From assembly GCA_964396995.1 (NCBI GenBank), contig CAYNIG010000250.1:1-7311 (forward strand): a DNA stretch of 7,311 bases. The letters are read 5' to 3'. Below, piece after piece: positions 1 through 7,296 of the stretch. The notes below the pieces were generated by a model. The model was not told where the DNA came from. It searched no databases and saw nothing but the letters and a program-made list of their open reading frames with translations. Position 1 is the stretch's first letter. Each line of letters starts with the position of its first letter. This stretch comes from JADJLQ01 sp964396995. Lineage in GTDB: Bacteria > Bacteroidota > Bacteroidia > Chitinophagales > Saprospiraceae. Made by a program: the position numbers and the translations under genes.

Positions 1-104
1 GACAAAGAAAGTAAAATGTAAATAAAACTTTATTTAATTAACCAGCAGACCCTAAATACTTAGCCAATCCTTTTATCCTGCAATTAATAAGACATCAGCT
101 TCAT

Positions 105-140
105 GGATTTGGCCAGGTATTTTGCAATAGGCCAAAATCT
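105..140 (-). terminator. Imperfect hairpin downstream of the minus-strand operon (possible terminator or 3' end structure)
   Basis: The arms TTTGGCC (108-114) and GGCCAAA (130-136) are perfectly complementary. The stem extends to GATTTGGCC/GGCCAAAATC with one bulged base. Inside the loop, TATT (118-121) and AATA (126-129) can also pair around TTGC. The hairpin begins 35 bp past the stop of the last operon gene, where a transcript end would be expected. No T-run follows it on either strand, so it is not a canonical intrinsic terminator. It may be a processing or mRNA-stabilising structure. The rest of bases 1-175 shows no supportable gene. Confidence 0.35.
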
Positions 141-175
141 GATGAGGCATTCTTAAATTAAATACTCTGTAAATC

Positions 176-733
176 TCATTTCACCACAGAGGTATGCCCA
201 GCCAACAATTTCCATCCATTTTTTCTTTTGATCATAGTACCTGACTCCAATAAATTAGTGGTATAGGTATTCCCTCCGGTGTCCACACTATTTGAATTTA
301 CATGGGCCGTATAGCCTGCATAGGTGGCAGAGTATGGAAATACCTGAATGGAATGATAGGTATTATTTATAGACTTTATTCCTGGTGCTATCCCTGAAAT
401 AATCGCCTTTATGGAATCGTACTGTAAAGCAGAAGTATAACCTGGAGGTATCCAATAGAAATCAGAGGAACTATCCAGGAAAGAAAATTCAGCCAGGAGC
501 CCATCCTGACTTATAGCCCGGGTATAACGGTTAAGTACTTCGGTTATTTCATTGGAGATAGCTGCTTTTTCAGTCAGGGTTAATTCTTTTTGATTACAAG
601 CAAAAACAAATAGCAATGGAATCAATAATCCAGCCATTCGGAGAGTTGAGTGTAAACCCAATCTATAATTTAATCCCGCCGGAACACAGCTGGCGGAATG
701 GATTTTATCTTGGGTATTTAAATTGGAATTCAT
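176..733 (-). CDS. Small NTF2/SnoaL-like lipoprotein
   Basis: This encodes up to 185 residues. A hydrophobic segment (about residues 34-45, AGLLIPLLFVFA) ends at Cys46 and looks like a lipoprotein signal, so the mature protein would be membrane anchored outside the cytoplasm. The mature part of about 140 residues resembles the NTF2-like/SnoaL/DUF4440 superfamily: an N-terminal helix (EITEVLNRYTRAI), a central FxFLDSSSDFYW-like stretch, and a closing strand pair ending GWKLLAGHTSVV, similar to the WxLLxxHxS ending of that family. The fold forms a small cone-shaped pocket used by some enzymes and by many binding proteins; no catalytic residues can be assigned here. It lies 31 bp after the cytochrome lipoprotein gene on the same strand and is probably its operon partner. 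The start is uncertain. The ATG at 733 gives an unusually long 45-residue signal region. A TTG at 659-661 (residue 25) or the ATG at 635-637 (residue 33) would give a more normal length, but the latter leaves no positive charge before the hydrophobic core. Confidence 0.75.
   Translation of the reverse strand: MNSNLNTQDKIHSASCVPAGLNYRLGLHSTLRMAGLLIPLLFVFACNQKELTLTEKAAISNEITEVLNRYTRAISQDGLLAEFSFLDSSSDFYWIPPGYTSALQYDSIKAIISGIAPGIKSINNTYHSIQVFPYSATYAGYTAHVNSNSVDTGGNTYTTNLLESGTMIKRKNGWKLLAGHTSVVK
676..696. repeat. GC-rich inverted repeat near the start of the small lipoprotein gene
   Basis: CCGCC (676-680) and GGCGG (692-696) are inverted around an 11-base loop, in a stretch clearly richer in GC than its AT-rich flanks. 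The outer arms continue as TC and GA with one mismatch. It falls within the first 20 codons of the small lipoprotein gene if that gene starts at 733, or in the spacer before it if an internal start is used. In the second case it could be a hairpin in the operon mRNA or part of a dispersed repeat. With 5-bp arms it may also be chance. Confidence 0.3.
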
Positions 734-764
734 AATTGAAAAATGAATTTAATTTAGCTAAAAA

Positions 765-3641
765 TCAATTTCTCAAAAATCCAACCAGGTCTGCCACATC
801 CCGATCCGATAAATTAAGTTGATGCGCAGGAGGCATAAGGCTCGTATTAGTTACTTTTTTTTCTATCAATTTTGTTTTTTCTATACTATGCAGAGCTCCG
901 GAGATGTCTTTTATGGAAATGGTTGCTCCATCACCTACCAGGAATCCAAAATAGTTTTTATCCTTAGTCTTAAAAGAGGACAGTTCGTAGCCGAAAGCAA
1001 TATTGGCAGCAGGATTGATGATGGCATCGATCAAGGTGCGTGTATCCAGCTTTTGCCCTATGGTAGAAAGGTCAGGTCCGATATCTTTGCCTATATTATT
1101 TTTCTTATGGCAAGTAGCGCAACTGGTTTCAAATTTCATTTTTCCATTCTCCGTATTCGCCTGCATTTTACTGATCATTTCTATAGAATATTGATGCGAT
1201 TTTTTTTCAGTCCGCCGCCAGTACAAATCTCCGGCCATAGCCCGTACACTGGCATCGGGATTGTTTATTATTATTTTTGATATAGTATCTCTTAGTTTTC
1301 CGGAGATTCTGCCATTGGAAGCCAAAGACAGTAATATTTTTCCTCCTTCTGCACTGGATGCCAATGCTACTCCGGCTATTATCCTTTCAGCTTCAGTGCC
1401 TTTACCTAACACGATATCCTGTTTTTTTATCAATGACTTTTGTTCTTCAGAGAGAAAAGCATTGATTTTGTTCCAGTCATAAATCGTTGCCCAATCATTC
1501 GTTCGCCTGAAATTAACCCACCAAAATGCCTGGGCTTTAATAAGTGAATCAGTGCTTTGACTTAAGTCGATCATGGATTTAATGGCGTTTGTATCATTGA
1601 TGAATGCCAGTGTGGTGATCAGTTTTTCTTTTTGCCCGATGTGTAAAGAATTTTTTTGAAGTTGGGAATGCAATACGGATACACTGGATGGAGCTGTTAG
1701 GGTGAATAATTGATTGTACAATACATCTGGCCAATCAGGTGATTTCGTTTTGTCGGACAATAGATCATTAAATACATTTTCTTCCTTTCCATCACATGCA
1801 ATAGCAAATGCGGCATTGTACCAGGGATCATTATCTGGATAAAATTGTATTAGTTGTTCCAGTATTCTTTTACTTTTTTCATAGGGAATATCCCGAATGG
1901 AAATGGCGATTTCCCGTAAGATCGCTGGACCGGGATTTAGCAATAGTGAATCAATAGCCCTCATCAGAAAATCAGGTTTGTTTTTAATTGCTCTGAAGGC
2001 AGCTATCCTGATATTTTCATTCTGATCAGCAAGAAATGGTAAACATTGTCCAGGCTCAATACCGGATAATAAATAAATTGCTCTTGATTTTAAATACGGC
2101 TCTGCATCATTTAAAAGTGTATGGATAAGTTCATTCGCATTAGTACTGCTTTTGATAGCTTCATAACCAAGATTGCGTACATTAATTGCAGGACTTTTTA
2201 TGGCAACCAGTTTTCCTGCATCGGTTGAAATATCAATTTTGGGTGCCTTTAATTTTTTGTTCTTTGGACTGATCCGGATGATTCTTCCATAGCCGATAGT
2301 ATCATGCATTGCATGGCCTCCCACTATAGGGTCAAACCAGTCTGCAATATACATGGCACCATCCGTACCAACGCATACATCACTGGGCCTAAACCACATT
2401 CTTTTATCGCTGATATCATTATTCCATTGGTAGTTAATATTGTCAACTGAAAGGGTGGATACCAGATTATGCCTTTTCATACTATATCCTGCCCCATCGG
2501 GCTGTGGCCAATAAGCATATATTGCATTGCGCCCGGCCTCTGCACTCAATACCATTCCATTGAAACGATCACCCAATGCATTTCCTTCGTTGATAGCCAT
2601 TCCCGTAGGAGATCCAGCTCCTGCATTATCACTTACCGGCATTACCCCAGGATCTGATTGATGCCAATGTGCAGTAAATAGATCTTGCCATGGTCTCCGG
2701 TCACCCTGCCAGCTCCGGGTACCATCCTTACTGAAAAAACCAGCATTACCACCTTCCATCAGATAGGAGGTACGGCAAGCCATCACCTGGTCATCATTGT
2801 CATTTTGCCACAGGTTGCCATAGGAATCAATGGTGATTTCATAGCTGTTTCTAAAATTATGGGCCATTACTTTGAGATCTTTTATCTCTTTGTTTATACG
2901 CAGGGAAAGTCCGCCTACCCATACACGACCATCATCCGATTTTTGATTTCCTTCATTCTTTGTATTGTATGGGGTACCACCGGTATACATGCTGCCACTG
3001 CGGAGTTGCCAGCCGGATCTATCCTTTACATTATGCGGACCCGCATTACCGGTATTAAAATACCATTGACCATCTGGTCCGGCAAGAAGGCTATGAAGAC
3101 TATGATCGTGGTCCAGGCCTCCAAATCCGGATAAAACTATTTCTTTATGATCCGGGATATCATCTTCATTTTCATCAGTATATATTATCAAATTAGGCGC
3201 ACAGGAAACTATAATTTTTTTTCCAATCACTGCAATCCCTAATGGAGCCACGAGGTCAGTATCTTGAATAAACAGGATAGAGGTATCTGCTATTCCATCC
3301 TGGTTTGTATCTTCCAGTATCATGACCCGGTCGCCTTGCTGGTGATGCATTCTATTGGGAGAATGAGGGTTAAAATCACGATAATTCACCGCTTCGGTGA
3401 CCCAAATTCTGCCTTTGTAGTCCACATCCATATTGGTAGGATTATAAAACATGGGGCTTTCTGCCCATAACTGTGCATCCAGGTCATCAGGTAAATACAA
3501 AGCGGTCGAATCATTGCCAATGAATACTTTATGCATGATTAAAGTATCCGGGGGTGAATTCAAGTCTGTCTTTTGTTTCGGAATGAATTCTTTGCATTGA
3601 ATAAGAATCAATAGTAGTGTAATGGTTAATATAAATCTCAT
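765..3641 (-). CDS. PVC-type heme-binding lipoprotein: beta-propeller dehydrogenase-like domain, helical repeats, cytochrome c domain
   Basis: This 958-residue protein has a short signal peptide ending at Cys16 (LILIQ-C), so it is a probable lipoprotein. Residues about 40-460 form a sorbosone/glucose dehydrogenase-like beta-propeller of the 'membrane-bound dehydrogenase' type found in Pirellula and Verrucomicrobium. Marker stretches are HSLLAGPDGQWYFNTGN (183-199), HNFRNSYE (261-268) and FRPSDVCVGTDGAMYIADW (417-435), followed by DP at 437-438. Two loops of the DxNxDxxxD kind (D111-D119 and D156-D164) look like calcium sites. Residues about 480-810 are helical and HEAT-like. The C-terminus (about 830-958) is the matching heme domain: CATCH at 841-845 (bases 1107-1121), GPDL at 855-858, and Met936 in SLMPP as the likely second heme ligand. 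The family architecture suggests oxidation of a sugar or alcohol with electrons passed to the covalently bound heme. PQQ dependence is not shown by the sequence. Its ATG overlaps the stop of the upstream isomerase gene as ATGA, implying translational coupling. The frame is intact. Family assignment is firm; the substrate is unknown. Confidence 0.93.
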   Translation of the reverse strand: MRFILTITLLLILIQCKEFIPKQKTDLNSPPDTLIMHKVFIGNDSTALYLPDDLDAQLWAESPMFYNPTNMDVDYKGRIWVTEAVNYRDFNPHSPNRMHHQQGDRVMILEDTNQDGIADTSILFIQDTDLVAPLGIAVIGKKIIVSCAPNLIIYTDENEDDIPDHKEIVLSGFGGLDHDHSLHSLLAGPDGQWYFNTGNAGPHNVKDRSGWQLRSGSMYTGGTPYNTKNEGNQKSDDGRVWVGGLSLRINKEIKDLKVMAHNFRNSYEITIDSYGNLWQNDNDDQVMACRTSYLMEGGNAGFFSKDGTRSWQGDRRPWQDLFTAHWHQSDPGVMPVSDNAGAGSPTGMAINEGNALGDRFNGMVLSAEAGRNAIYAYWPQPDGAGYSMKRHNLVSTLSVDNINYQWNNDISDKRMWFRPSDVCVGTDGAMYIADWFDPIVGGHAMHDTIGYGRIIRISPKNKKLKAPKIDISTDAGKLVAIKSPAINVRNLGYEAIKSSTNANELIHTLLNDAEPYLKSRAIYLLSGIEPGQCLPFLADQNENIRIAAFRAIKNKPDFLMRAIDSLLLNPGPAILREIAISIRDIPYEKSKRILEQLIQFYPDNDPWYNAAFAIACDGKEENVFNDLLSDKTKSPDWPDVLYNQLFTLTAPSSVSVLHSQLQKNSLHIGQKEKLITTLAFINDTNAIKSMIDLSQSTDSLIKAQAFWWVNFRRTNDWATIYDWNKINAFLSEEQKSLIKKQDIVLGKGTEAERIIAGVALASSAEGGKILLSLASNGRISGKLRDTISKIIINNPDASVRAMAGDLYWRRTEKKSHQYSIEMISKMQANTENGKMKFETSCATCHKKNNIGKDIGPDLSTIGQKLDTRTLIDAIINPAANIAFGYELSSFKTKDKNYFGFLVGDGATISIKDISGALHSIEKTKLIEKKVTNTSLMPPAHQLNLSDRDVADLVGFLRN

Positions 3642-4516
3642 GCTAATAAAGATCGGACAAATTGATTATTTAATTTATAACTTGGTAACATCGTGCTTCC
3701 CTCCGGAACAGCACCTTCTATTTGTATATTGCCGCTATAGTTGATATCCTCCAAACATTTTTTAACTTTATTAAAATCAACTTTGCCCTGACCCAATAAA
3801 AATCCATTTTCCTTAAAATGAAATTCACAAATCATATTTTTACTTCCCAACCAACGGATCTCATGGTATATATCATAGCCCATTTTTTCACTGTTGGCCA
3901 CATCGTAGTATACCCTGAGATTGGGTGATTGAACTTTATCTATTATGTACATATGTTCTTCTGCACTGAGCCAGCTTTCGATACCAAGAGTGATACCCAT
4001 TTTCTCAGCGTGGGGACATGCCTGCTTAAGTTTTTTGATTACCACTTCAGTACCGGAAGGATCATTTTTCAAATCATTTTTACTAAAGAAAGCAAGAAGT
4101 ACAACGTTTACACCTATTTTCTTAGCGACTTCTATACTGTCATACACCCATTGATCGGTACGGGGATCTGATTTATAAGGTATATTATTTAATTCTCCTA
4201 TAGCAAGTCCCGTAAATTTCACCTTAAAAATTTTAGCAAGTTCTTTATATGCTTTTTGTATTTCAGGTTTGCGCAGATGCATTTCATTTTCTGCCAATCC
4301 AAGGCTTACCTGGACCCCATCCAGACCTATGATCCGAGCCATTTCCATAGAGCCTAGATTGGAAGTATTATTTATTGACCAATCGCAGGCACCGATAGTA
4401 TACTTCGGGCGGTTATCATGAAATATATTCAAGACAGAAGCGGCAGGAATGAAACCAGCACCCAGGACTAAAGAGGAATTTTTAATGAATTCTCTGCGAT
4501 AATTTAATTTTGGCAT
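3638..4516 (-). CDS. Tat-exported sugar phosphate isomerase/epimerase-like TIM-barrel protein
   Basis: This encodes 292 residues, a usual length for the xylose isomerase-like TIM-barrel (AP endonuclease 2) family. The N-terminus has a twin-arginine signal: R7-R8-E-F-I-K followed by a hydrophobic stretch (SSLVLGAGFIPAAS, 14-27), so the folded enzyme is probably exported to the periplasm. The four residues expected to bind the divalent metal are present: Glu180 (LGIE), Asp205 (YYDVAN), His233 (EFHFKE) and Glu267 (IQIEGA). GQGKVDF (242-248) matches the G-x-G-x-VDF stretch typical of the family. Members isomerise or epimerise sugars and related polyols, or cleave keto-sugars; the substrate cannot be told here. 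It is the first gene of the minus-strand unit, and its TGA stop overlaps the ATG of the cytochrome lipoprotein. The ATG at 4516 is chosen because it places the RR motif near the N-terminus. It is preceded by AT-rich DNA without a Shine-Dalgarno sequence, as is common in Bacteroidota. Confidence 0.9.
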   Translation of the reverse strand: MPKLNYRREFIKNSSLVLGAGFIPAASVLNIFHDNRPKYTIGACDWSINNTSNLGSMEMARIIGLDGVQVSLGLAENEMHLRKPEIQKAYKELAKIFKVKFTGLAIGELNNIPYKSDPRTDQWVYDSIEVAKKIGVNVVLLAFFSKNDLKNDPSGTEVVIKKLKQACPHAEKMGITLGIESWLSAEEHMYIIDKVQSPNLRVYYDVANSEKMGYDIYHEIRWLGSKNMICEFHFKENGFLLGQGKVDFNKVKKCLEDINYSGNIQIEGAVPEGSTMLPSYKLNNQFVRSLLA

Positions 4517-4543
4517 ACTTAAATATAATATAAGCGGTTGGAA

Positions 4544-4558
4544 ATTTAATTATTAAAT
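4544..4558. promoter_or_regulatory. 15-bp AT-only palindrome upstream of the minus-strand operon
   Basis: ATTTAAT-T-ATTAAAT is a perfect palindrome around a single central base, 27 bp upstream of the isomerase start. It overlaps a weak minus-strand match to the Bacteroidota -7 element (TAAATTTC, 4541-4548, with the last base differing from TAnnTTTG). A second weak minus-strand match, TCTATTTG, lies at 4562-4569. It could be an operator for the operon. In AT-rich DNA such palindromes also arise by chance, so this is a candidate only. Confidence 0.25.
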
Positions 4559-4603
4559 ATACAAATAGAAGGGGATGGATACCTACTTGCTTTGCCTTAA
4601 ACC

Positions 4604-4624
4604 ATTAACCTTTCAATTGTTAAT
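4604..4624. promoter_or_regulatory. Inverted repeat ATTAAC-N9-GTTAAT in the divergent control region
   Basis: Two perfect 6-bp inverted half-sites (4604-4609 and 4619-4624) are spaced 15 bp centre to centre, with a CAATTG palindrome at 4614-4619 running into the right half. The spacing is somewhat wider than one helical turn. The element lies about 40 bp upstream of the plus-strand -7 element and 88 bp upstream of the minus-strand start, a suitable place for a dimeric regulator acting on either gene set. No regulator gene is present in the window. Confidence 0.25.
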
Positions 4625-4663
4625 TTCCTGTTTATCCTTCCGGATTATGCAATACTTATTTAG

Positions 4664-4671
4664 TAAATTTG
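4664..4671 (+). promoter_or_regulatory. Bacteroidota-type -7 promoter element (TAnnTTTG) for the PBP gene
   Basis: TAAATTTG matches all six fixed positions of the Bacteroidota sigma factor -7 consensus TAnnTTTG. Transcription would begin a few bases downstream, near 4675-4682, leaving an untranslated leader of about 30 bases before the ATG at 4708. I see no good TTTG -33 element at the expected 17-23 bp distance (the region reads around CTTCCGG), so the upstream half is weak. The last three bases of the element are the TTG triplet that would otherwise be the first possible start of the PBP frame. Confidence 0.6.
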
Positions 4672-4707
4672 CGTTCTGATACTCAATCGATTAAAACTTT
4701 GTTTGGA

Positions 4708-7296
4708 ATGTTGACTAAAGCCTGGCAAAAATTATTGTCTATCACCAATCCCGGCGGCAAACCATTGGGACCTGGCAGACATAAACTGGCTAAAACCATG
4801 TGGGCAATTACAATTGGCGGTGTACTTTTTGTGATTGTTTTTTTCATCTATCTTTCATTTCAAGATTTGCCGACTTTTGACGAACTGGAAAATCCTAAAT
4901 ACGATTTTGCTACGGCAGTCTATTTTAATGACAATACAGAAATGGGTCGACTATTCAGGAAAAACAGGGTTGGGGTCAACTATACGGATTTGTCTCCACA
5001 CCTGGTCAATGCATTATTAGCTACTGAAGATGCTCGATTCAAAAGTCATGCGGGAGTTGATGTTGAAGCTCTGTTCAGAGTGATGGTAAAAACAGTAATG
5101 CTGGCTCAGTCAAAGAGCGGTGGCGGCAGTACCATTACACAACAATTGGCCAAACTATTGTATTCCAACAGGGACTTTAGAGGAATGAATGAATTGGAGA
5201 AAAAAATAGCGCTCATTCAAATCAAGTTTAAAGAATGGATCACAGCTATAAAACTCGAACGCAACTATACCAAAGAAGAGATAATCGCTATGTATCTCAA
5301 CCAGGTAGATTTTGTTTACGATGCTTATGGAATAAAAGCGGCAGCCGAAACCTATTTTAATGCAAGACAAGATTCACTCAAAATTGAAGAAGCAGCTACC
5401 CTGGTCGGAATGCTGGTGAATCCATATTTATATAATCCTAAGCGTTTTCCTAAAAATTCAATGAACAGACGAAATCTGGTATTGGAACGCATGGCAGGCA
5501 AAGGGCATATCTCTCAGGCAGAAAGAGATTCACTCAAACAAATTCCACTTGATGGTTCCAGCTTTAAAAGAAGAACCCTATCTGAAGGCAACGCGCCCTA
5601 TTTCGTCGTGGAATTAAATAAATGGCTATCCGAATTATTTCAGCAGCCGGAAATGAGAAAACCTGATGGAAGTATATATGATGTGTACAAAGACGGGCTT
5701 AAAATATTTACTACTATAGATCCGGTGTTGCAGGAACTGGCGGAGAAAGCAGTTTGGACACATATGCCAAAAGTGCAAAAACAACTTTTTTTGACCTGGA
5801 AAGGGATGGATCCGTGGACATTTGAAGCGGATGAAAAACAAAAAGAACAAAGACGATATAAACTGCAAAGTCTGATAAGGGAAAGCGAACGTTTTCAAAC
5901 CTTAAGAGACAAACACCTGGGAGAATTGCTGGACAGCATCAATAAAAATTACGATATATTGCTCACCGACATAGATATCCTTCGAATGACGGAGGAAGAT
6001 TCGAAAAAGGGGAAGATAGATGGGTATATAAAACAAAACATTCTAAGCCAGGATCGTGCATCTAAATACAGAAAACTAATGAAAGATGATCTGTGGCCGG
6101 CAACCAACAAAGCCTGGAATGCTTTATTAAAAGAATCTGAAAAGCAGTTTAATGCCCGCGTAAAAATGCGCGTATTTGACTACAATGACCAACATGAAAA
6201 GGACACTGCCATGACTCCCCTGGACAGTGTAAAATACATGGCTATGATATTGCAAACAGGTAATATGGCTATAGAACCCGGCACAGGCAAAATACGTACA
6301 TGGGTAGGAGGTATTGACCATCGGTATTTTAAATTTGATCATATTACTGCTGACAGACAAGTAGGTTCTACTTTCAAACCCTTTGTCTATGCAACGGCTA
6401 TTGGCTTCAAAGCAATGTCTCCCTGCCTTCAAGTAGTAGACCGGCCATATACGATTTCTCCCGGCGAAGGTAATTTCAGACTTATATCCACCTGGGCCCC
6501 GCATAATTCAGAAGGCTATTTTTCTAATAAGCCAATGAACCTGTACCAGGCCTTATCCAATTCAGTAAATTCAGTTTCGGTATACCTGATGAAAGAACTG
6601 GGCAATGCCGATATAGTTTGTGGTTTGGTTAATGCCATGGGTATTGACAGCTCGAAGCGTAGAAGCGATGGAGAATATCGAGTACCCCGTCAGCCTTCCA
6701 TTTGCCTGGGATCATCAGATCTGACCGTAATGGAAATGACCGGGGCCTATTCCACCTTTGCCAATGACGGAAAATATGTAAAGCCCTATTTCGTAGATCG
6801 AATAGAAGATCAAAACGGCAGAATCATATATCAGGCAAAAGTGGAAGAATCAAAAGCATTACCCTCCGGTGTAAACTATGTAATGGTAGATCTTCTAAAA
6901 CGAGGATCCACGGTGAGGGATGGTTCAGTAAAATCAATTCATGGTGGCAAGACAGGTACCACTAATAGTTATAAAGATGGATGGTATATGGGCATCACTC
7001 CGGGATTGGTTGTTGGCACCTGGGTTGGTGGAGATTTGCCCTGGATAAGGTTCAGGTCACTGGCTATGGGCCAGGGATCACAAATGGCACGACCAATATT
7101 TGCAGATTTCCTCAGGCGCATTGAAGCCGATCCGAGACTTAACTGGGATCCCAAACGGGATTTTTTCAAACCAGCTACTATAGGAATAGAGATGAACTGT
7201 GCAGCGTATGATTCTGTAAACGTGCACGATCAGAATCTCATAAAACAATCCCGCAAGCTCGAGGATGAGTTTGATAATTTGGATCAAAATAAATAA
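4708..7296 (+). CDS. Class A penicillin-binding protein 1A (bifunctional transglycosylase/transpeptidase)
   Basis: This 862-residue enzyme (counted from ATG 4708) polymerises lipid II into glycan strands and cross-links the stem peptides on the periplasmic face of the inner membrane. A short cytoplasmic tail is followed by one membrane segment (about residues 31-51, MWAITIGGVLFVIVFFIYLSF). The GT51 transglycosylase (about 85-275) has the catalytic Glu107 in EDARFKSHAGVD, GGSTITQQLAK (139-149), a probable second Glu176 in KFKEW, and LERNYTKEEIIAMYLN (183-198). The transpeptidase has all three penicillin-binding motifs: S554-T-F-K557, S619-V-N621 and K748-T-G750. Between the linker (TTIDPVLQELAEKAV, 335-349) and the start of the transpeptidase core lies a charged, mostly helical insertion of about 150 residues. 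A TTG at 4669 would extend the frame by 13 residues, but it lies inside the -7 promoter element, so ATG 4708 is preferred. The frame stays open to a TAA at 7294-7296, followed by an 8-T run (7299-7306) without a clear hairpin. It is transcribed divergently from the neighbouring operon. Confidence 0.95.
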   Translation: MLTKAWQKLLSITNPGGKPLGPGRHKLAKTMWAITIGGVLFVIVFFIYLSFQDLPTFDELENPKYDFATAVYFNDNTEMGRLFRKNRVGVNYTDLSPHLVNALLATEDARFKSHAGVDVEALFRVMVKTVMLAQSKSGGGSTITQQLAKLLYSNRDFRGMNELEKKIALIQIKFKEWITAIKLERNYTKEEIIAMYLNQVDFVYDAYGIKAAAETYFNARQDSLKIEEAATLVGMLVNPYLYNPKRFPKNSMNRRNLVLERMAGKGHISQAERDSLKQIPLDGSSFKRRTLSEGNAPYFVVELNKWLSELFQQPEMRKPDGSIYDVYKDGLKIFTTIDPVLQELAEKAVWTHMPKVQKQLFLTWKGMDPWTFEADEKQKEQRRYKLQSLIRESERFQTLRDKHLGELLDSINKNYDILLTDIDILRMTEEDSKKGKIDGYIKQNILSQDRASKYRKLMKDDLWPATNKAWNALLKESEKQFNARVKMRVFDYNDQHEKDTAMTPLDSVKYMAMILQTGNMAIEPGTGKIRTWVGGIDHRYFKFDHITADRQVGSTFKPFVYATAIGFKAMSPCLQVVDRPYTISPGEGNFRLISTWAPHNSEGYFSNKPMNLYQALSNSVNSVSVYLMKELGNADIVCGLVNAMGIDSSKRRSDGEYRVPRQPSICLGSSDLTVMEMTGAYSTFANDGKYVKPYFVDRIEDQNGRIIYQAKVEESKALPSGVNYVMVDLLKRGSTVRDGSVKSIHGGKTGTTNSYKDGWYMGITPGLVVGTWVGGDLPWIRFRSLAMGQGSQMARPIFADFLRRIEADPRLNWDPKRDFFKPATIGIEMNCAAYDSVNVHDQNLIKQSRKLEDEFDNLDQNK

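Noticed and set aside
20..35. AAATAAA/TTTATTT inverted repeat as a terminator
   Set aside because: It is made only of A and T pairs with a 2-base centre, giving a weak stem. Expected by chance in this AT-rich end.
73..150. Minus-strand 25-codon open frame (starts MPHQILAYCK) downstream of the small lipoprotein gene
   Set aside because: It looks protein-like by eye, but it is short, lacks a start signal, spans the hairpin and has no recognisable family. It could be a gene remnant, but nothing supports that.
819..1280. Plus-strand 153-codon open frame
   Set aside because: It lies entirely opposite the cytochrome domain of the minus-strand lipoprotein, including the heme motif, and its translation has no domain-like pattern.
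2685..3134. Plus-strand 149-codon open frame
   Set aside because: It is antisense to the conserved propeller region, whose motifs explain the sequence constraint. No independent coding signal is seen.
6127..6504. Minus-strand 125-codon open frame
   Set aside because: It is antisense to the transpeptidase region containing the SxxK motif and shows no plausible protein features.
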